Origin: Klebsiella pneumoniae
Lineage (GTDB): Bacteria > Pseudomonadota > Gammaproteobacteria > Ga0077536
NCBI GenBank assembly: GCA_945862315.1
Contig: CAMAXW010000022.1
Location: 1 to 57,575, forward strand
DNA: 57,575 nucleotides
Direction of reading: 5' to 3'
Numbering within the stretch: position 1 is the stretch's first letter; each line of letters starts with the position of its first letter. Of the stretch, positions 37,617 through 46,049 are shown piece by piece. A program made the position numbers and the translations under genes. The notes below the pieces were generated by a model, which was not told where the DNA came from, searched no databases, and saw nothing but the letters and a program-made list of their open reading frames with translations.

Positions 37617-37691
37617 ATGGCTTGGCAGACCCCGTCGTTTGATGACGTGCGTTTCGGCTTCGAAGTCACGATGTACATCAACAACCGTTGA
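37617..37691 (+). CDS. pqqA: PQQ precursor peptide
   Basis: 24-residue ribosomal peptide. It begins MAWQTPSFDDVRFGFEVTMY; the crosslinked Glu and Tyr occur in the conserved E-V-T-M-Y motif (E16, Y20). PqqE joins these side chains and the peptide is then cut to give PQQ. An AGGAG RBS sits 8 bases upstream of the ATG. It is followed by a strong hairpin and then pqqC. Confidence 0.96.
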   Translation: MAWQTPSFDDVRFGFEVTMYINNR

Positions 37692-37706
37692 TTTCGTGAT
37701 GCACCA

Positions 37707-37734
37707 CCCTGAGGACTCGCAAGGGTCCTCAGGG
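37707..37734 (+). terminator. Hairpin between pqqA and pqqC (attenuator-like)
   Basis: 10-bp stem CCCTGAGGAC/GTCCTCAGGG with an 8-base loop, followed by CTTTAAG. Lies 15 bases after the pqqA stop. A partial terminator or stabilising hairpin here would explain the known excess of pqqA transcript over the downstream enzymes in other bacteria. Confidence 0.7.
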
Positions 37735-37768
37735 CTTTAAGCCCCGACCGAGGCCCTCATTCACCCCC

Positions 37769-38524
37769 GTGCCTGAATTCTCTATCCGCCGCCGCGCAAC
37801 GCAAGACCCCCCCTGGACACCTGGCGAGTTCGAGCAACGCCTGCGCGCCAAAGAACGCTACTACCATCTCCATCATCCCTTTCACGTCCAGATGAACGAG
37901 CGTGGGGTGAGCCGTGCAGCGGTGCAAGGGTGGGTAGTCAACCGGTTTTACTACCAACAGTGCATCCCGTTGAAAGACGCCGCCGTGTTGGCCAACTGCA
38001 CGGAACGAGACGCCCGACGGTTGTGGATCCAACGCATTCTCGATCACGACGGCCTCACCGGTGACGAAGGTGGCATTGAGGCTTGGCTCCAACTCGGGGC
38101 CGCAGTGGGCTTGGAGCGCGACTATCTGGAAAGTGGCGAAGGCGTGCTACCCGGGGTGCGTTTCGCAGTGGACGCCTATGTGAATTTCGCGCGGCGGGCG
38201 AGCTTCGAGGAAGCCGCCTGTTCCTCGCTAACCGAACTCTTCGCCCCGACCATCCATCAACGCCGCCTCGATAACTGGCCCGCGCTCTACCCGTGGATCG
38301 ATGCCGGTGGCTATCGGTATTTTCGCACCCGCTTAAGCGAAGCCCGCCGCGATGTTGAGCACGGCTTAAAAATTTCCTTGCAACATTTCCAAACCCGCAG
38401 CGATCAGGAATACGCGCTCAGCATTCTCCAGTTCAAGCTCAACGTGCTGTGGACCATGCTAGATGCGATGTGGATGGCCTACATCGAACACAAACCACCT
38501 TTTTTCAGCTGCCCCAATGTCTGA
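37769..38524 (+). CDS. pqqC: Pyrroloquinoline-quinone synthase
   Basis: Cofactor-less oxidase that performs the last ring closure and oxidation of PQQ. 251 residues, all-helical heme-oxygenase-like fold. Marks: [59 protein letters not shown] and the C-terminal [22 protein letters not shown] start at 37769. Its end overlaps the pqqD start by 8 bases. Confidence 0.96.
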   Translation: MPEFSIRRRATQDPPWTPGEFEQRLRAKERYYHLHHPFHVQMNERGVSRAAVQGWVVNRFYYQQCIPLKDAAVLANCTERDARRLWIQRILDHDGLTGDEGGIEAWLQLGAAVGLERDYLESGEGVLPGVRFAVDAYVNFARRASFEEAACSSLTELFAPTIHQRRLDNWPALYPWIDAGGYRYFRTRLSEARRDVEHGLKISLQHFQTRSDQEYALSILQFKLNVLWTMLDAMWMAYIEHKPPFFSCPNV

Positions 38525-38807
38525 ACCGACCATTACCCAAGACACCATCGCGCGCATCGCGCCCATGTTTCGTTTGCAATGGGAAGAAGCCCAAGACTGC
38601 CACGTGCTGCTCTACCCCGAAGGCATGGTCAAACTATCCGCCAGCGCCGGCGAAATTCTCAAGCGCATCGATGGCAAAACCTCCCTCGGCGCGCTGATCG
38701 CAGCCCTCAAAGTACAGTTCCCCGGCGTGCCGCTCGACCACGACGTCACCCATTTCGTAGAAACCGCCTATGGCCAAGGTTGGCTACGCTCCGTCCCCCA
38801 TGAGTAA
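38517..38807 (+). CDS. pqqD: PQQ biosynthesis peptide chaperone
   Basis: 96-residue RiPP recognition element that presents PqqA to PqqE. Marks: [39 protein letters not shown], then a winged helix-like C-terminus with TLGALI-type SLGALIAAL and [13 protein letters not shown] at 38517 inside the end of pqqC. Its stop overlaps the pqqE start (ATGAGTAA). Confidence 0.95.
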   Translation: MSEPTITQDTIARIAPMFRLQWEEAQDCHVLLYPEGMVKLSASAGEILKRIDGKTSLGALIAALKVQFPGVPLDHDVTHFVETAYGQGWLRSVPHE

Positions 38808-39921
38808 GCCCCTGTGGTTACTGGCCGAGCTCACCTATCGCTGCCCGCTGCAATGCCCGTATTGCTCAAACCCGCTCGACATTGCCCAGTACAAAGACGA
38901 GCTCACCACCGAGCAATGGATCACCGTGCTGCAACAGGCCCGCCGCATGGGTGCCGCGCAACTGGGGTTTTCGGGCGGCGAACCCTTGGTCCGCCCAGAC
39001 CTCGAAATCCTCATCGCCGAGGCGCGGCGGCTGGGCTATTACAGCAATCTCATTACCTCAGGTGTGGGGATGGACGAAGCACGCGTGGCGGCTTTTAAAG
39101 AAGCCGGGTTGGATCATATCCAAATTAGTTTTCAGGCCAGCGACGAGGACCTCAACAACTACCTCGGCGGCTCCGCTTCCTTCGAGCACAAGTACGCGAT
39201 GGCCCGAGTGGTCAAAAAGTACGAGTACCCGATGGTGCTCAACATCGTGATCCATCGCCAAAACATCGATCAGATCGAAGACATCATCAAGATGACCATC
39301 GACCTGAAAGCCGATTATGTGGAACTCGCCAGCACCCAATACTACGGGTGGTCAAAGCTCAATGCTGCCGGACTGCTGCCCACCCGCGAACAACTCGCGC
39401 GCGCCGAACGCATAGCCCACGAGTATCAAGACCGCCTGAAGGGCCAGATGAAAATCCTGTACGTCGTGCCCGACTACTATGAAAACCGGCCCAAAGCCTG
39501 CATGAACGGCTGGGGATCGGTGTTCCTGACCATCGCCCCAGATGGCTCGGCCTTGCCCTGTCACGCCGCGCGCCAACTGCCCGGGTTCAGCTTCCCCAAT
39601 GTTAAAACGCAATCGATTGAATCCATCTGGAACGACTCAGATGCGTTTAATCGTTTTCGGGGCGACGACTGGATGCAGGAGCCCTGCCGGAGTTGCCCAG
39701 AGAAAGGCAAAGATTTCGGTGGCTGCCGCTGTCAGGCGTTCATGCTGACCGGGGATGCCACAAACGCCGATCCGGTGTGCGATAAATCCCCGCATCACGC
39801 GCGCTTGGTGACAGAGGTGGCGCGCATGACCGCCGTCTCTTTGGCCGAGGTACGGGCCCAGCCGCTGGTCTTTCGCAATCTAAAAAACTCGCGCGCGCTC
39901 AGCGCAAAACCAACGGCCTAA
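38800..39921 (+). CDS. pqqE: PqqA peptide cyclase (radical SAM)
   Basis: Radical SAM-SPASM enzyme that forms the Glu-Tyr C-C bond in PqqA. About 373 residues. The SAM motif is [29 protein letters not shown] follows; the C-terminal SPASM domain has [29 protein letters not shown] and a late Cys in [13 protein letters not shown] at 38800 fits the family; an ATG at 38770 is ten codons earlier. Last gene of pqqA-C-D-E. pqqF is not in the window. Confidence 0.96.
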   Translation: MSKPLWLLAELTYRCPLQCPYCSNPLDIAQYKDELTTEQWITVLQQARRMGAAQLGFSGGEPLVRPDLEILIAEARRLGYYSNLITSGVGMDEARVAAFKEAGLDHIQISFQASDEDLNNYLGGSASFEHKYAMARVVKKYEYPMVLNIVIHRQNIDQIEDIIKMTIDLKADYVELASTQYYGWSKLNAAGLLPTREQLARAERIAHEYQDRLKGQMKILYVVPDYYENRPKACMNGWGSVFLTIAPDGSALPCHAARQLPGFSFPNVKTQSIESIWNDSDAFNRFRGDDWMQEPCRSCPEKGKDFGGCRCQAFMLTGDATNADPVCDKSPHHARLVTEVARMTAVSLAEVRAQPLVFRNLKNSRALSAKPTA

Positions 39922-39931
39922 AACTGAAGCC

Positions 39932-40780
39932 TTAGGCATGGCTCTGGCCGATGGCCCAAGCAACCTCCAGCGCCTGCCGATTAGCCTGCACATCGTGCAC
40001 CCGAAACACTCGCACCCCCGCCGCCACGCCTAAAGCGGTCGTCGCGCAGGTAGCACCCACCAGCGCCGTGAAGGCTGTTTCGCGGCAAATAGCCCCCATA
40101 AACCGTTTACGGCTGGTACCCAACATCAGCGCATAGCCCGCGTTGGCGAACTGCGGCAGCGCCGCCAGCAGCCGCAAATTGTGCTCACGGGTTTTGCCAA
40201 AACCAATGCCTGGATCAATGAGAATACGCTCACGAGCAACCCCGCATTGTTCGGCCGCCGCCGCCGCGCTCAGCAGAAACGTCAGCACCTCGCCCACCAC
40301 ATCCTCGTAGCGGGGCGCCAGCTGCATGGTCGCCGGCTCGCCTTGCATATGCATGAGCACCAAGTAGGCCTGTGTGGCGGCAGCAAGTTCTAACAATTCG
40401 CGGTCACGCCCCCCCGCGACATCGTTGATGATCTGCGCGCCAGCGCCTAAGGCGGCGCGCGCCACCGTTGCGGAGCGCGTGTCTATCGACAGGGCAATAG
40501 CGGGCGGTAAGTTAGCCCGCAATGCCAGCAGCACGGGCAGCACCCGCCGCAATTGTTCTGGGTCATTCACCGGCAGCGCGCCGGGGCGGGTACTTTCACC
40601 GCCGATATCCAAAATAGAAGCACCCTGCTCTACCATCAACTGCGCCTGCGCCAATGCGCTGGCCGGCGTGAGATGACGCCCCCCATCGGAGAAGCTATCG
40701 GGCGTCACGTTGAGGATGCCCATCAGCAGCGGCGGTGCGTTGGGGTTGTGCAGCTGTTGCTGCCAGAGGAGGTCAGACAT
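39932..40780 (-). CDS. folP: Dihydropteroate synthase
   Basis: Joins p-aminobenzoate to dihydropterin pyrophosphate in folate synthesis. 282 residues with MGILNVTPDSFSDGGRH, GASILDIGGESTRPGA, IINDVAGGRD, ILIDPGIGFGKTREHNL, MLGTSRKRFMG and a terminal VFRVHDVQ. This is the ordinary folP type. It overlaps the start-proximal neighbour pip by 8 bases and converges on pqqE. Confidence 0.95.
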   Translation of the reverse strand: MSDLLWQQQLHNPNAPPLLMGILNVTPDSFSDGGRHLTPASALAQAQLMVEQGASILDIGGESTRPGALPVNDPEQLRRVLPVLLALRANLPPAIALSIDTRSATVARAALGAGAQIINDVAGGRDRELLELAAATQAYLVLMHMQGEPATMQLAPRYEDVVGEVLTFLLSAAAAAEQCGVARERILIDPGIGFGKTREHNLRLLAALPQFANAGYALMLGTSRKRFMGAICRETAFTALVGATCATTALGVAAGVRVFRVHDVQANRQALEVAWAIGQSHA

Positions 40781-41732
40781 GGCCTAGCAGTTCGTCGGCC
40801 ATTTGGTCAGCGGCGCGCAGCAACGCATCGCTCACCAGTGGCTCGCCCGACAGATGTCCCGCCGTGCGAAGAATTTCCAGACGGGATCCGGGGATCGCCT
40901 GATGCAGGGCCCACGAAGCGTCCGCGGTGCAGGTCAAATCGCGCTGTCCGTGGACCAGATGCACCGGCACCTGAGGCAAGCGATGAATCTGTGCCAGCAG
41001 TTGGTTGTCGCTCAGAAAATAGTGATTCACCGCGTAATGTAGTTCGATGCGCGCCTTGGCCAGCATCTCCTCGGCGGGTCCTTCCATTTCACTGTCGACG
41101 CTATTAAACGAATACATCACCACCTCGCCAGACCACGCGGTCCACGCCCGTGCGGCGGCCAGCGCGATGGCTGGATCCGGGCCAAACAGCGCTTGATGCA
41201 TGGCGGCAACCAAGTTTTCGGGGTGTCCTAGGCTGGCGTTCAAGGTGGCCCAAGCCTGTGGTAGCAGGCGGGCGGCGCCCGCGTGGAGGAACCAGTCGAG
41301 ATCGCAGGGACGCGCCAGAAAAGCGCCCCGCAGCACGATGCCGCGCACCCGGTGCGGAAACTGTTCGGCATAGGCCAGCGCTAGCGCCGCCCCCCAAGAG
41401 CCGGCGAACAAGACCCACGCGGGGATGCCGAGGTGTTCGCGCAAGCGCTCTAGGTCCGCCACCAGATGCGGCGTGGTGTTGTGGGCAGTTGCGCCATACG
41501 GGCGCGACCGGCCCGCACCGCGTTGGTCAAACAGCACCGCGCGATAGCGTGTGGGATCAAAGAACTGGCGATGGCTGGGTTTACAACCACCACCCGGACC
41601 GCCGTGGAGAAACACCACGGGCAGTCCCTCTATAACGCCCGCATCTTCGAAGTAAATCTCGTGGCCATCACCCACCGGCAACCATTCGGCAAGGCGCGGC
41701 GCGGTGGCGGGATAAAGCGTGCGCAGCGTCAT
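40773..41732 (-). CDS. pip: Proline iminopeptidase (alpha/beta hydrolase, S33)
   Basis: 319 residues; removes N-terminal proline from peptides. Marks: VVFLHGGPGGGCKPSHRQFFDP, VLFDQRGAGRSRPYGATAHNTT, nucleophile elbow FAGSWGAALALAYAE (family usually GGSWG), C-terminal VHGQRD with catalytic Asp, and the His in RTAGHLSGEP. First gene of a pip-folP pair on the minus strand, ATG at 41732. Confidence 0.92.
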   Translation of the reverse strand: MTLRTLYPATAPRLAEWLPVGDGHEIYFEDAGVIEGLPVVFLHGGPGGGCKPSHRQFFDPTRYRAVLFDQRGAGRSRPYGATAHNTTPHLVADLERLREHLGIPAWVLFAGSWGAALALAYAEQFPHRVRGIVLRGAFLARPCDLDWFLHAGAARLLPQAWATLNASLGHPENLVAAMHQALFGPDPAIALAAARAWTAWSGEVVMYSFNSVDSEMEGPAEEMLAKARIELHYAVNHYFLSDNQLLAQIHRLPQVPVHLVHGQRDLTCTADASWALHQAIPGSRLEILRTAGHLSGEPLVSDALLRAADQMADELLGHV

Positions 41733-41926
41733 TGGCCACGCCCCTTTGGACTAGCCATGGGGCGCGTTTCCCAACACGCTTGCGTGGCGCCACGCGGGTG
41801 CCATGGGGTTGGTGCGCTAGACGCGCTGTGCATCGATGTCGACATAAACGGGCAAGCCTCAAGGGTGCCCAGAAGTGTAGCTTGGTTCGTCGCGACAAAG
41901 GGCCCAGCCATGCGGCAGGACACCGT

Positions 41927-42721
41927 TCACCACAGAAAAAAGCTGCCGATCATGAAGGCCTCGGAGTCGCTCCTTGCCCTTAACGTACCGGGTGCGGGGG
42001 TAAGCTTCTCGGGGAAGCTGTTTTGCTCATTGCTGTATTCCGCAATGAGCTTCAGCCAAGAATTAACGTCGTGATAGACCCCCACTGTCCATAAATTGAG
42101 ATGCGCACGAGGGGTGGCGAACTCTGGCGAAAAATCCGCGTTCTCGCCGCGGAAAAGTGCTTTTTCCCCCGCACCGTAACCCAAACCGAACTTGGTTTTG
42201 TCCCGAAATTGGTAGGTGCCTTGCCAGTAGTAGGCTGGCTGATGAAGGGCCTCACAGCCACCCGTGCGGGTGCCCGCAGCGCACGCGCTAGCAAGATCTA
42301 ACCAAGGTGCCGGTGTCCCCATCTGGCCACTTTGATAACCACCCGTGAGTTCAAATTTTCGATAGCTGCTGCGCAGCCCTAAGGCCACGCTCGGCGCATT
42401 AACCTGACCCACGGGTGCTGCCTCGGCGGGTGCATCGTTCGCTGCGGAGGCTGCGACCACTGGGACGCTACTGCCCGGCCGCGAAGGCGTTTTTTGATTG
42501 GTTTGATTCGGCTCGTTAGTTGGGGCTGGCGGCGTAGCGGGGCTGGTGTCACGCGCCACGGCCAGAGGGATGGCCCCAAGCATCAGCGTGACTGCACCGA
42601 GGAGCGCCACCGCGAAACCCACACCACGGGGCTTGCGAGCCGCTACTCGCCCCTCGCGCCAGGCATCGAGGGGGCTGCGTGCGAGCGCCCATCGTCGTGC
42701 CAAAAACGCGCTGCCCCACAT
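41927..42721 (-). CDS. Putative outer-membrane porin-like protein
   Basis: About 264 residues. A long N-terminal region with one hydrophobic stretch (GFAVALLGAVTLMLGAIPLAVA) looks like a signal peptide with an extended n-region. A Pro/Thr/Ala-rich linker follows. The remainder has alternating beta-strand segments (YYWQGTYQFRDKTKFGLGYGAGE, LNLWTVGVYHDVNSWLKLIAEYSNEQN) and ends in an aromatic residue (IGSFFLW), as outer-membrane barrels do. It is shorter than classical 16-strand porins, so it may be a truncated porin. ATG at 42721; TTG at 42730 possible. Confidence 0.6.
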   Translation of the reverse strand: MWGSAFLARRWALARSPLDAWREGRVAARKPRGVGFAVALLGAVTLMLGAIPLAVARDTSPATPPAPTNEPNQTNQKTPSRPGSSVPVVAASAANDAPAEAAPVGQVNAPSVALGLRSSYRKFELTGGYQSGQMGTPAPWLDLASACAAGTRTGGCEALHQPAYYWQGTYQFRDKTKFGLGYGAGEKALFRGENADFSPEFATPRAHLNLWTVGVYHDVNSWLKLIAEYSNEQNSFPEKLTPAPGTLRARSDSEAFMIGSFFLW

Positions 42722-42991
42722 GCTGGTCAATCCTTTGCTAAATTATCGGGGGTACCCAACATCTCAAAAATAAAATAACTGAGCGGTCTAGGCAACGGGC
42801 AAAACTGTGATGCCGGTCACAACTGCGATCACCGTCGGCGCGCACGCCAGGCGTTACCGACCCAGCCAGTTCAGCCAGCCCAGTTCACGAGGGTCGCCAG
42901 AGGTGGCCTCCGGTGGTTCGCTGCGCGGCCCTAACAAACTGCGTTAGCATAAGTGGCCGGTGGCCACTGGGGTCGCCAAAGGAGCCCATTG

Positions 42992-43795
42992 ATGTCCATC
43001 TCCCCCACTACGCCGCCGCGCCGTGCCTACCGGTGGCTGCTACCTTGGTTGCTCGCGGCGAGCCCTTTGGCGCAGGCGCAAATTGAGGTTCGCTTGGCAT
43101 TTGTCGGTGAGCAGTCGTCGAGTGCTTATCAAGGTGCTCGCGAAGGCTTAGCCGAAGCAGAAATTCAAGGGCAGTTTCTAGGCCAGCATTACACGCTGGT
43201 TAGCGAGACCGCCGGCGCAACCGCTATTCTCGCCGCCCTACCGGCGGCGCAGCTGCAAGCGCTCGCGGCGAGTCACCCCGGTGTTGCGGTCCTCAATTTG
43301 ACCGCCCAAGACGATCCCCTGCGCACCGCCTGCCGGGCTAATCTGCTCCACATCGCAGCCAGCACGCAGATGCTGGCCGACGCCCGCGCGCAGTGGCAAG
43401 TTGGCCATCCCAACAGTGTGGCCGTCGCACAGGTCTGGCATCCCGAATTTGAGAAATACGCGGCGTCGCAGCTCAATCATCGCTATACCGCACTCACCGA
43501 CCAGCCGATGGACGACGCAGCCTGGGCGGGATGGGCGGCGGTCAAATTGGTCTCGGACATGGTGGCGCGGGCCCAAAGTGCTGCCCCGGTCACGCTGTTG
43601 GACGCTCTACGTACGCAGCTAGCGTTCGATGGTCAAAAGGGCATCGACCTCAGCTTTCGCGCAAACGGCCAGTTGCGTCAGCCTTTGCTCATTGTCGAAA
43701 ACCATCAAGTGGTGGGTGAAGCGCCCGTGCGCGGGGTGGCCGAGGCCGAAAACTTAGACAGTCTGGGCCTGGTTCAATGTCTACCGCAGCCCTGA
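42992..43795 (+). CDS. PQQ-alcohol-dehydrogenase-associated substrate-binding protein (TIGR03863-like)
   Basis: About 267 residues. Signal peptide ending AQAQ, then a periplasmic binding-protein fold (EVRLAFVGEQSSSAYQGAREGLAEAEIQGQFLG, CRANLLHIAASTQMLADARAQW, DLSFRANGQLRQPLLIVE). It resembles the binding protein of the ABC system found with PQQ-dependent alcohol dehydrogenases. A perfect AAAGGAG RBS precedes ATG 42992. The matching ATPase and permease genes are not in the window. Followed after 30 bases by the beta-propeller partner. Confidence 0.78.
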   Translation: MSISPTTPPRRAYRWLLPWLLAASPLAQAQIEVRLAFVGEQSSSAYQGAREGLAEAEIQGQFLGQHYTLVSETAGATAILAALPAAQLQALAASHPGVAVLNLTAQDDPLRTACRANLLHIAASTQMLADARAQWQVGHPNSVAVAQVWHPEFEKYAASQLNHRYTALTDQPMDDAAWAGWAAVKLVSDMVARAQSAAPVTLLDALRTQLAFDGQKGIDLSFRANGQLRQPLLIVENHQVVGEAPVRGVAEAENLDSLGLVQCLPQP

Positions 43796-43825
43796 TGGCT
43801 GCCTTAAATCCTTAAGGAATTTCTC

Positions 43826-44773
43826 ATGCGAAAATTTTTGCCTTGGCTGCTGCTCGCGGCCACGACGCTCAGCGCACAAGCGGCACCGGTGCGGGTGTTT
43901 GTCACCAATGAAGAAAGCAACGAGGTTTCGGTGATCGATGGCGCGACCAATAAGGTCATCGCCAGCGTGCCGGTGGGGACACGCCCGCGCGGCATTGGCG
44001 TCTCCCCAGACCAGCGCGAGATTTATGTCGCGGTCAGTGGCGACAGCCAAATTGCGGTCATCGACCCTGCCACACTGAAAGTCGTTCGCCATTTCAGCAG
44101 TGGTAATGATCCCGAAACCTTTGCCGTGCATCCCAACGGCAATCTCTATATTTCCAACGAGGAAGACGCCAAAGCGTCGGTCTACAACCCCCACACCGGC
44201 AAGCTGGTGGCAGAAATTAAAGTGGGTTTGGAACCGGAGGGCGTGGCCATTTCCCCCGACGGCACGCGCGCCATTGTGACCAGCGAATCCACCAACATGC
44301 TGCACGTCATCGCCATTCCGGAACATCAGTTAGTGGCCAATATTTTGGTCGGTGCGCGCCCACGGGCGGCGGCCTTTAGCGCCGATGGCAAAACCGCCTA
44401 CGCCACATCTGAAATCAGTGGCGAGGTCAAAAAAATAGACGTGGCCTCGGGCACAATTTTGGCGCGTAAGGCATTGGCCGACAACAAAGCAAAGCCCAAA
44501 GACATTCTGCCTAGCCGCGATGGTCAGCGATTATTCGTGGCGGGTGGCCGAGCCAATCGTATTTTTGTACTGGACGAGCGCACGCTGGCAATCCTCTACG
44601 AGATCCCGGTAGGCATTCGGGTTTGGGGCTTAGCGCTGAATAAAGCCGGTACCCGGTTGTATACGACCGATGGGGTCAGTGGTCAGGTTTCCGTCATCGA
44701 TACCGTGGCCAACAAGGTGGTCGCCACGGTGCCCGTGGGCAAAATGCCGTGGGGCATTGCCCTGCTGGAGTAA
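43826..44773 (+). CDS. PQQ-dependent catabolism-associated YVTN beta-propeller protein (TIGR03866-like)
   Basis: 315 residues with a signal peptide ending AQAA. At least seven propeller repeats of the type VSVIDGATNKVIASVPVGTRPRGIGVSPD and VSVIDTVANKVVATVPVGKMPWGIAL. Periplasmic. TIGR03866-type proteins occur in clusters for PQQ-dependent alcohol oxidation, in line with the pqq genes 4 kb away. Co-transcribed with the binding-protein gene. AAGGAA RBS. Confidence 0.83.
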   Translation: MRKFLPWLLLAATTLSAQAAPVRVFVTNEESNEVSVIDGATNKVIASVPVGTRPRGIGVSPDQREIYVAVSGDSQIAVIDPATLKVVRHFSSGNDPETFAVHPNGNLYISNEEDAKASVYNPHTGKLVAEIKVGLEPEGVAISPDGTRAIVTSESTNMLHVIAIPEHQLVANILVGARPRAAAFSADGKTAYATSEISGEVKKIDVASGTILARKALADNKAKPKDILPSRDGQRLFVAGGRANRIFVLDERTLAILYEIPVGIRVWGLALNKAGTRLYTTDGVSGQVSVIDTVANKVVATVPVGKMPWGIALLE

Positions 44774-44960
44774 CTCGGCAGCCGGTGACCAAACACTCGG
44801 CGCGAGTTCCCAGCCAGCGGTAGCGCCTTCGCGCGGGCAGCCCACCGGTTAGCGTGGCAAGCGGCTTACCCGTCGCCTACCCGCGGCGTCTGGCCATGGC
44901 GCGGGCAGACTATCGGCCCCTGTGGCGGGGGCTAACCAACCTATCCTCACCGCGGAGCGC

Positions 44961-45614
44961 TCAGGCGTGGCTCAAGCCCAGACGAATGGCTAGGCGGGTG
45001 AGTGCTGCGAGCGAATTCACGGCCAGTTTCGCTTTTATTTGGGTCGCGTAATTAGCCACCGTCTTACTGCTCAAGGACAACTGTTGGGCGACCTCCAAGA
45101 CCGATTCCCCGCTCGTGAGTAAAGAAAAAATTTCGAATTCACGGGTAGACAACCCCGCCAGTGGGGAACTGGGGCCGTGGGTTTTTTGCACCGCCAAGTG
45201 CTGGGCAATGTCGGCGTTGAGATACACGCCGCCCGCCGCGACTTGCCGGGCGGCGTCGACCAACACAGTGGGCGGGCTGCGCTTGGTGATATAACCTCGC
45301 GCGCCAACCCGCAGTGCCTGTTGCACCAGAATGACGTCCTCGTGCGGGCTAAATGCCAGAATTTGCGCGGCAGGCCGGCGCTGCAGAATACGGCGCATGG
45401 CCTCGATGCCACCGCTACCCGGCAGCGCGAGATCCATGATGACCACGGCTGGCGCCCACGCCAGACAAGCCTTCAACGCCGCCTCGCCGGTATCGGCTTC
45501 GGCCACCAAGATAAAATCCTGGGCCGCTTCCAAGAGCGCGCGGTAACCCACCCGGATCACCGGGCAAGCATCCACGAGCAACACCGTCCAAGGTGGGTGC
45601 AAGCCCGGATTCAC
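44961..45614 (-). CDS. LuxR/NarL-family response regulator
   Basis: 217 residues. Receiver domain 10-125 with phospho-acceptor D61 in VVIMDLALPGSGG and K111 in GYITKRSP. The usual Asp-Asp pair near the N-terminus reads VDACP, so one acidic ligand is missing. C-terminal LuxR HTH: LSTREFEIFSLLTSGESVLEVAQQLSLSSKTVANY, then IKAKLAVNS. In other bacteria NarL-type regulators of this kind control PQQ-dependent alcohol oxidation. No cognate kinase is adjacent. Confidence 0.9.
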   Translation of the reverse strand: MNPGLHPPWTVLLVDACPVIRVGYRALLEAAQDFILVAEADTGEAALKACLAWAPAVVIMDLALPGSGGIEAMRRILQRRPAAQILAFSPHEDVILVQQALRVGARGYITKRSPPTVLVDAARQVAAGGVYLNADIAQHLAVQKTHGPSSPLAGLSTREFEIFSLLTSGESVLEVAQQLSLSSKTVANYATQIKAKLAVNSLAALTRLAIRLGLSHA

Positions 45615-45663
45615 GCCGCGACCGTGGGCACTTCAAGGCCACAACGCGGCTGGCGCCGGGTGC

Positions 45664-45963
45664 TCAGTGGCCCGCTTCACGCGCCGCCAGCGCCGCTTGT
45701 TGGGCGGGCGTGGCCGAGGTCTGGTGACGCGCTTTCCATTCCGCAAAGGGCATGCCGTAAATCAGTTCCCGTGCCTGCTCGTAGTCCAGTGTGACGCCTT
45801 GCTGCTGCGCCGCGGCCCCATACCACTTGGCCAGGCAGTTGCGGCAGAAGCCCGCCAAATTCATGAGGTCGATATTTTGGACCTCGGTATGTTCTCGCAG
45901 AAAATCGCGCAAATGGCGGAAAGTTGCAGCTTCGAGTTCCAGTTGGGTTTGGGCATCATTCAT
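45664..45963 (-). CDS. DUF1244 family protein
   Basis: About 99 residues. The family core is FLREHTEVQNIDLMNLAGFCRNCLAKWY, followed by YEQARELIYGMPFAEWKARHQ. Two conserved cysteines (CRNC) suggest metal binding. Function unknown. ATG at 45963. It lies downstream of the sigma-54 regulator gene on the same strand with an 86-base gap. Confidence 0.88.
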   Translation of the reverse strand: MNDAQTQLELEAATFRHLRDFLREHTEVQNIDLMNLAGFCRNCLAKWYGAAAQQQGVTLDYEQARELIYGMPFAEWKARHQTSATPAQQAALAAREAGH

Positions 45964-46049
45964 GGTTGGTTTCCTCAAGGTTTTGCTAGGGGTAAAGCCC
46001 CTCAGGGTCTCAGACTTATCATCATTGCAGGCCAGTCTGACCGGCTGCT

